The notes below the pieces were generated by a model. That model saw only the letters and a program-made list of their open reading frames with translations. It made no database searches and was not told the DNA's origin. Source: JBBROS01 sp038229135 (GTDB taxonomy: Bacteria; Pseudomonadota; Alphaproteobacteria; Acetobacterales; Acetobacteraceae). From it: a stretch of 64,000 nucleotides of DNA. Position numbers and translations under genes: made by a program. Positions within the stretch are counted from its first letter, which is position 1, and each line of letters begins with the position of its first letter. The DNA lies in the NCBI GenBank assembly GCA_038229135.1, contig JBBROS010000013.1, positions 24,926 to 88,925 of the forward strand, given 5' to 3'. Positions 62,460-64,000 of the stretch are shown piece after piece.

Positions 62460-64000
62460 CTAGGCTACCGTCATGTCCGCCCGCCCTGCAGCCAGCAGCT
62501 GGGCCTCCTGCGCCGCCACGGCGCTTACGTTCACGATGCCCCGCGCGGTGACACTCGGCACCACCACATGGATCGGCTTGCTCATCCCCAGCAGGATCGG
62601 CCCGATCGGCAGCCCGTCGGCGGCGGCCTTCACCAGATTGAACGAGATGTTCGCCGCATCGAGGCTCGGCATCACGAGCAGGTTCGCGACGCCCTCGAGC
62701 CGGCTGTCATGGATCATCCGCTCCCGCAGGCTCGGCACCAGCGCCGCATCAGGGTGCATCTCGCCATCCACCTCGAGCTCCGGCGCCATCTCCCGCACCA
62801 GCGCCAGCGCCGTCCGCATCTTCCGGGCGCTGTCGCTGCTGGAGCTGCCAAAACTGCTATGGCTCATCAAAGCCACCTTCGGCACAACGCCGAAGTTCCG
62901 CACCGCGTCGGCGGCCAGCAGGGTCATCTCCGCAATCATCTCGGCCGTGGGGTCCACGTTCACGTGCGTGTCGCAGACGAAGATGTTCCCGGCCCCGGTG
63001 ATCAACGCGCTCAGCGCATAGATCCGGCTCACCTCCGGCCGCTTCGGAATGATCGGCATCAGGTAGGTCATGTGCCGCCACCAGTCGCCGGTGCCGCCGC
63101 AGATGGCGGCGTCGGCCTGGCCCGATTGCAGCAGCATCGCGGCCGCCACCGTGTTGCGCCGCATCAGCCGCCGGGCTGCCGCATCGGGCGGCACGCCCCG
63201 GCGCCCGACCAGGCCCTGGTAGGTCGCGACCAACGGCGCGAACACGTCGTGGTCGTGCTCCGGGTCCAGCACGCGCACGCCATGCTCCATGTCGAGCCGC
63301 AGGCCCATCTCCCGCACCCGCCGCACGATGGCCTCGCGCCGCCCGATCAGGATGGCGTCCGCAATCCCGTCATCCACCAGGGTCTGCACGGCCCGCAGCA
63401 CCCGCTCGTCCGCGCCCTCGGCGAACACGATCCGCTGGCGGTCCTTCTTGGCCGCCTCCACCACCGGGCGCATCAGCTGCCCGGAGCGGAACACGAACTT
63501 CTCGAGGTCCCGCTTGTAGGCCTCCCAATCCGCGATGGGGCGAGTGGCGACGCCGCTGTCCATGGCCGCCCGCGCGACGGCGGGGGCGATCTGCAAGATA
63601 AGCCGCGGATCGAACGGCTTCGGGATGATGTAGTCCGGCCCGAACACCGGGGCGGCCCCGCCGTACGCCGCGGCCACCACCTCGCTCGCCTCCACGCGCG
63701 CGAGCTCCGCCGTGGCCTCGACGGCAGCCACCTTCATCGCCTCGTTGATCTCGGTGGCGCCCACGTCGAGCGCGCCGCGGAAGATGAAGGGGAAGCACAG
63801 CACGTTGTTGACCTGGTTCGGGTAGTCCGTCCGCCCCGTTGCCACGATCGCGTCCGGACGGGCCGCGCGCACGAGGTCCGGCAGGATCTCCGGGTCGGGG
63901 TTCGCCAAGGCCATGATCAACGGCTTCGGCGCCAGCAGCGGCAGCCACTCCTCCTTCAGCACGCCGGGCGCCGACAGCCCCAGGAACACGTCGGCCCCCG
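62460..64000 (-). CDS. maeB: NADP-dependent malic enzyme with phosphotransacetylase-like domain, 3' part
   Basis: Runs off the right edge; the frame is open to the last complete codon. The first residues seen, 'GADVFLGLSAPGVLKEEWLP', are the NAD(P)-binding part of malic enzyme ('MALANPDPEILP' follows), then the C-terminal PTA-like domain ('RIVFAEGADERVLRAVQTL', 'ICGGTGDWWRHMTYLMP'). Decarboxylates malate to pyruvate; the PTA-like part is regulatory (acetyl-CoA) and not catalytic in relatives. 512 of about 760 residues are here. Confidence 0.96.
   Translation of the reverse strand, partial: GADVFLGLSAPGVLKEEWLPLLAPKPLIMALANPDPEILPDLVRAARPDAIVATGRTDYPNQVNNVLCFPFIFRGALDVGATEINEAMKVAAVEATAELARVEASEVVAAAYGGAAPVFGPDYIIPKPFDPRLILQIAPAVARAAMDSGVATRPIADWEAYKRDLEKFVFRSGQLMRPVVEAAKKDRQRIVFAEGADERVLRAVQTLVDDGIADAILIGRREAIVRRVREMGLRLDMEHGVRVLDPEHDHDVFAPLVATYQGLVGRRGVPPDAAARRLMRRNTVAAAMLLQSGQADAAICGGTGDWWRHMTYLMPIIPKRPEVSRIYALSALITGAGNIFVCDTHVNVDPTAEMIAEMTLLAADAVRNFGVVPKVALMSHSSFGSSSSDSARKMRTALALVREMAPELEVDGEMHPDAALVPSLRERMIHDSRLEGVANLLVMPSLDAANISFNLVKAAADGLPIGPILLGMSKPIHVVVPSVTARGIVNVSAVAAQEAQLLAAGRADMTVA

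Overview
The window is high-GC, densely coded DNA (most adjacent genes overlap by 1-8 bases or lie a few bases apart). It reads as the chromosome of an alphaproteobacterium, most likely of the Rhodospirillales/Acetobacteraceae (Roseomonas-like) type. The grounds are the glyA-nrdR-ribD order, a Bpt-type leucyltransferase, a formate-THF ligase, a malic enzyme fused to a phosphotransacetylase-like domain, a BciB-type 8-vinyl reductase, and many periplasmic binding proteins without a full transporter beside them. This placement is inferred from protein style, not from a database search.

Layout. 1-10.9 kb: the 3' part of fhs, a methyltransferase, a DMT exporter coupled to a Pat-like acetyltransferase, the glyA-nrdR-ribD operon ending in a 24-residue membrane peptide, and a hydrolase coupled to a class III CoA-transferase. 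11-24.7 kb: aldehyde dehydrogenase, two tandem fasciclin proteins, an HtrA-like protein without a catalytic triad, a penicillin-acylase-family hydrolase, an RDD protein, bpt, an ABC exporter, an SGNH-like protein, bciB, an Old Yellow Enzyme and an aldose epimerase. 24.7-26.5 kb: a scar in which a low-GC glutathione transferase gene lies between an intact DsbA-family gene and a ~107 bp decayed copy of part of that gene. 26.5-36.3 kb: a mostly housekeeping minus-strand run (ppx, rlmE, guaB, HAD dehalogenase, rsmB, GNAT, binding protein, guaA) with REP-like palindromes, and a tRNA-Gln(CTG).

36.4-43.9 kb is the most unusual part. One tight minus-strand operon encodes a GH19 endolysin, a GTA-type holin, a large PAS/GAF sensor whose histidine-kinase core has lost its phospho-acceptor His, a receiver-like/CHAT caspase-type protease with an intact His/Cys dyad, and an unrecognised 417-residue protein. 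Divergent from it, behind a strong Shine-Dalgarno, is a 46-codon N-terminal stub of a contractile tail sheath gene with a CTG in place of the start codon. I read this as a signal-gated, protease-linked lysis module, probably left over from, or once serving, a contractile injection particle or tailocin. That is a hypothesis.

43.9-48.6 kb: a giant surface-glycan enzyme (repeats, WbsX, GT4 and GT2 in one chain) and a second glycosyltransferase. 49-53.2 kb: a gentisate module (3-hydroxybenzoate 6-monooxygenase divergent from gentisate dioxygenase, a Liv-type binding protein and a GST-type maleylpyruvate isomerase). 53.3-62.4 kb: a nine-cistron operon with at most 2 bases between genes: TPP enzyme, ABC ATPase, two paralogous NMT1/TauA-like binding proteins, two permeases, class II aldolase-like enzyme, phytoene-desaturase-like flavoprotein and SDR. 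It looks like an importer plus catabolic pathway for an unidentified compound. The window ends inside maeB.
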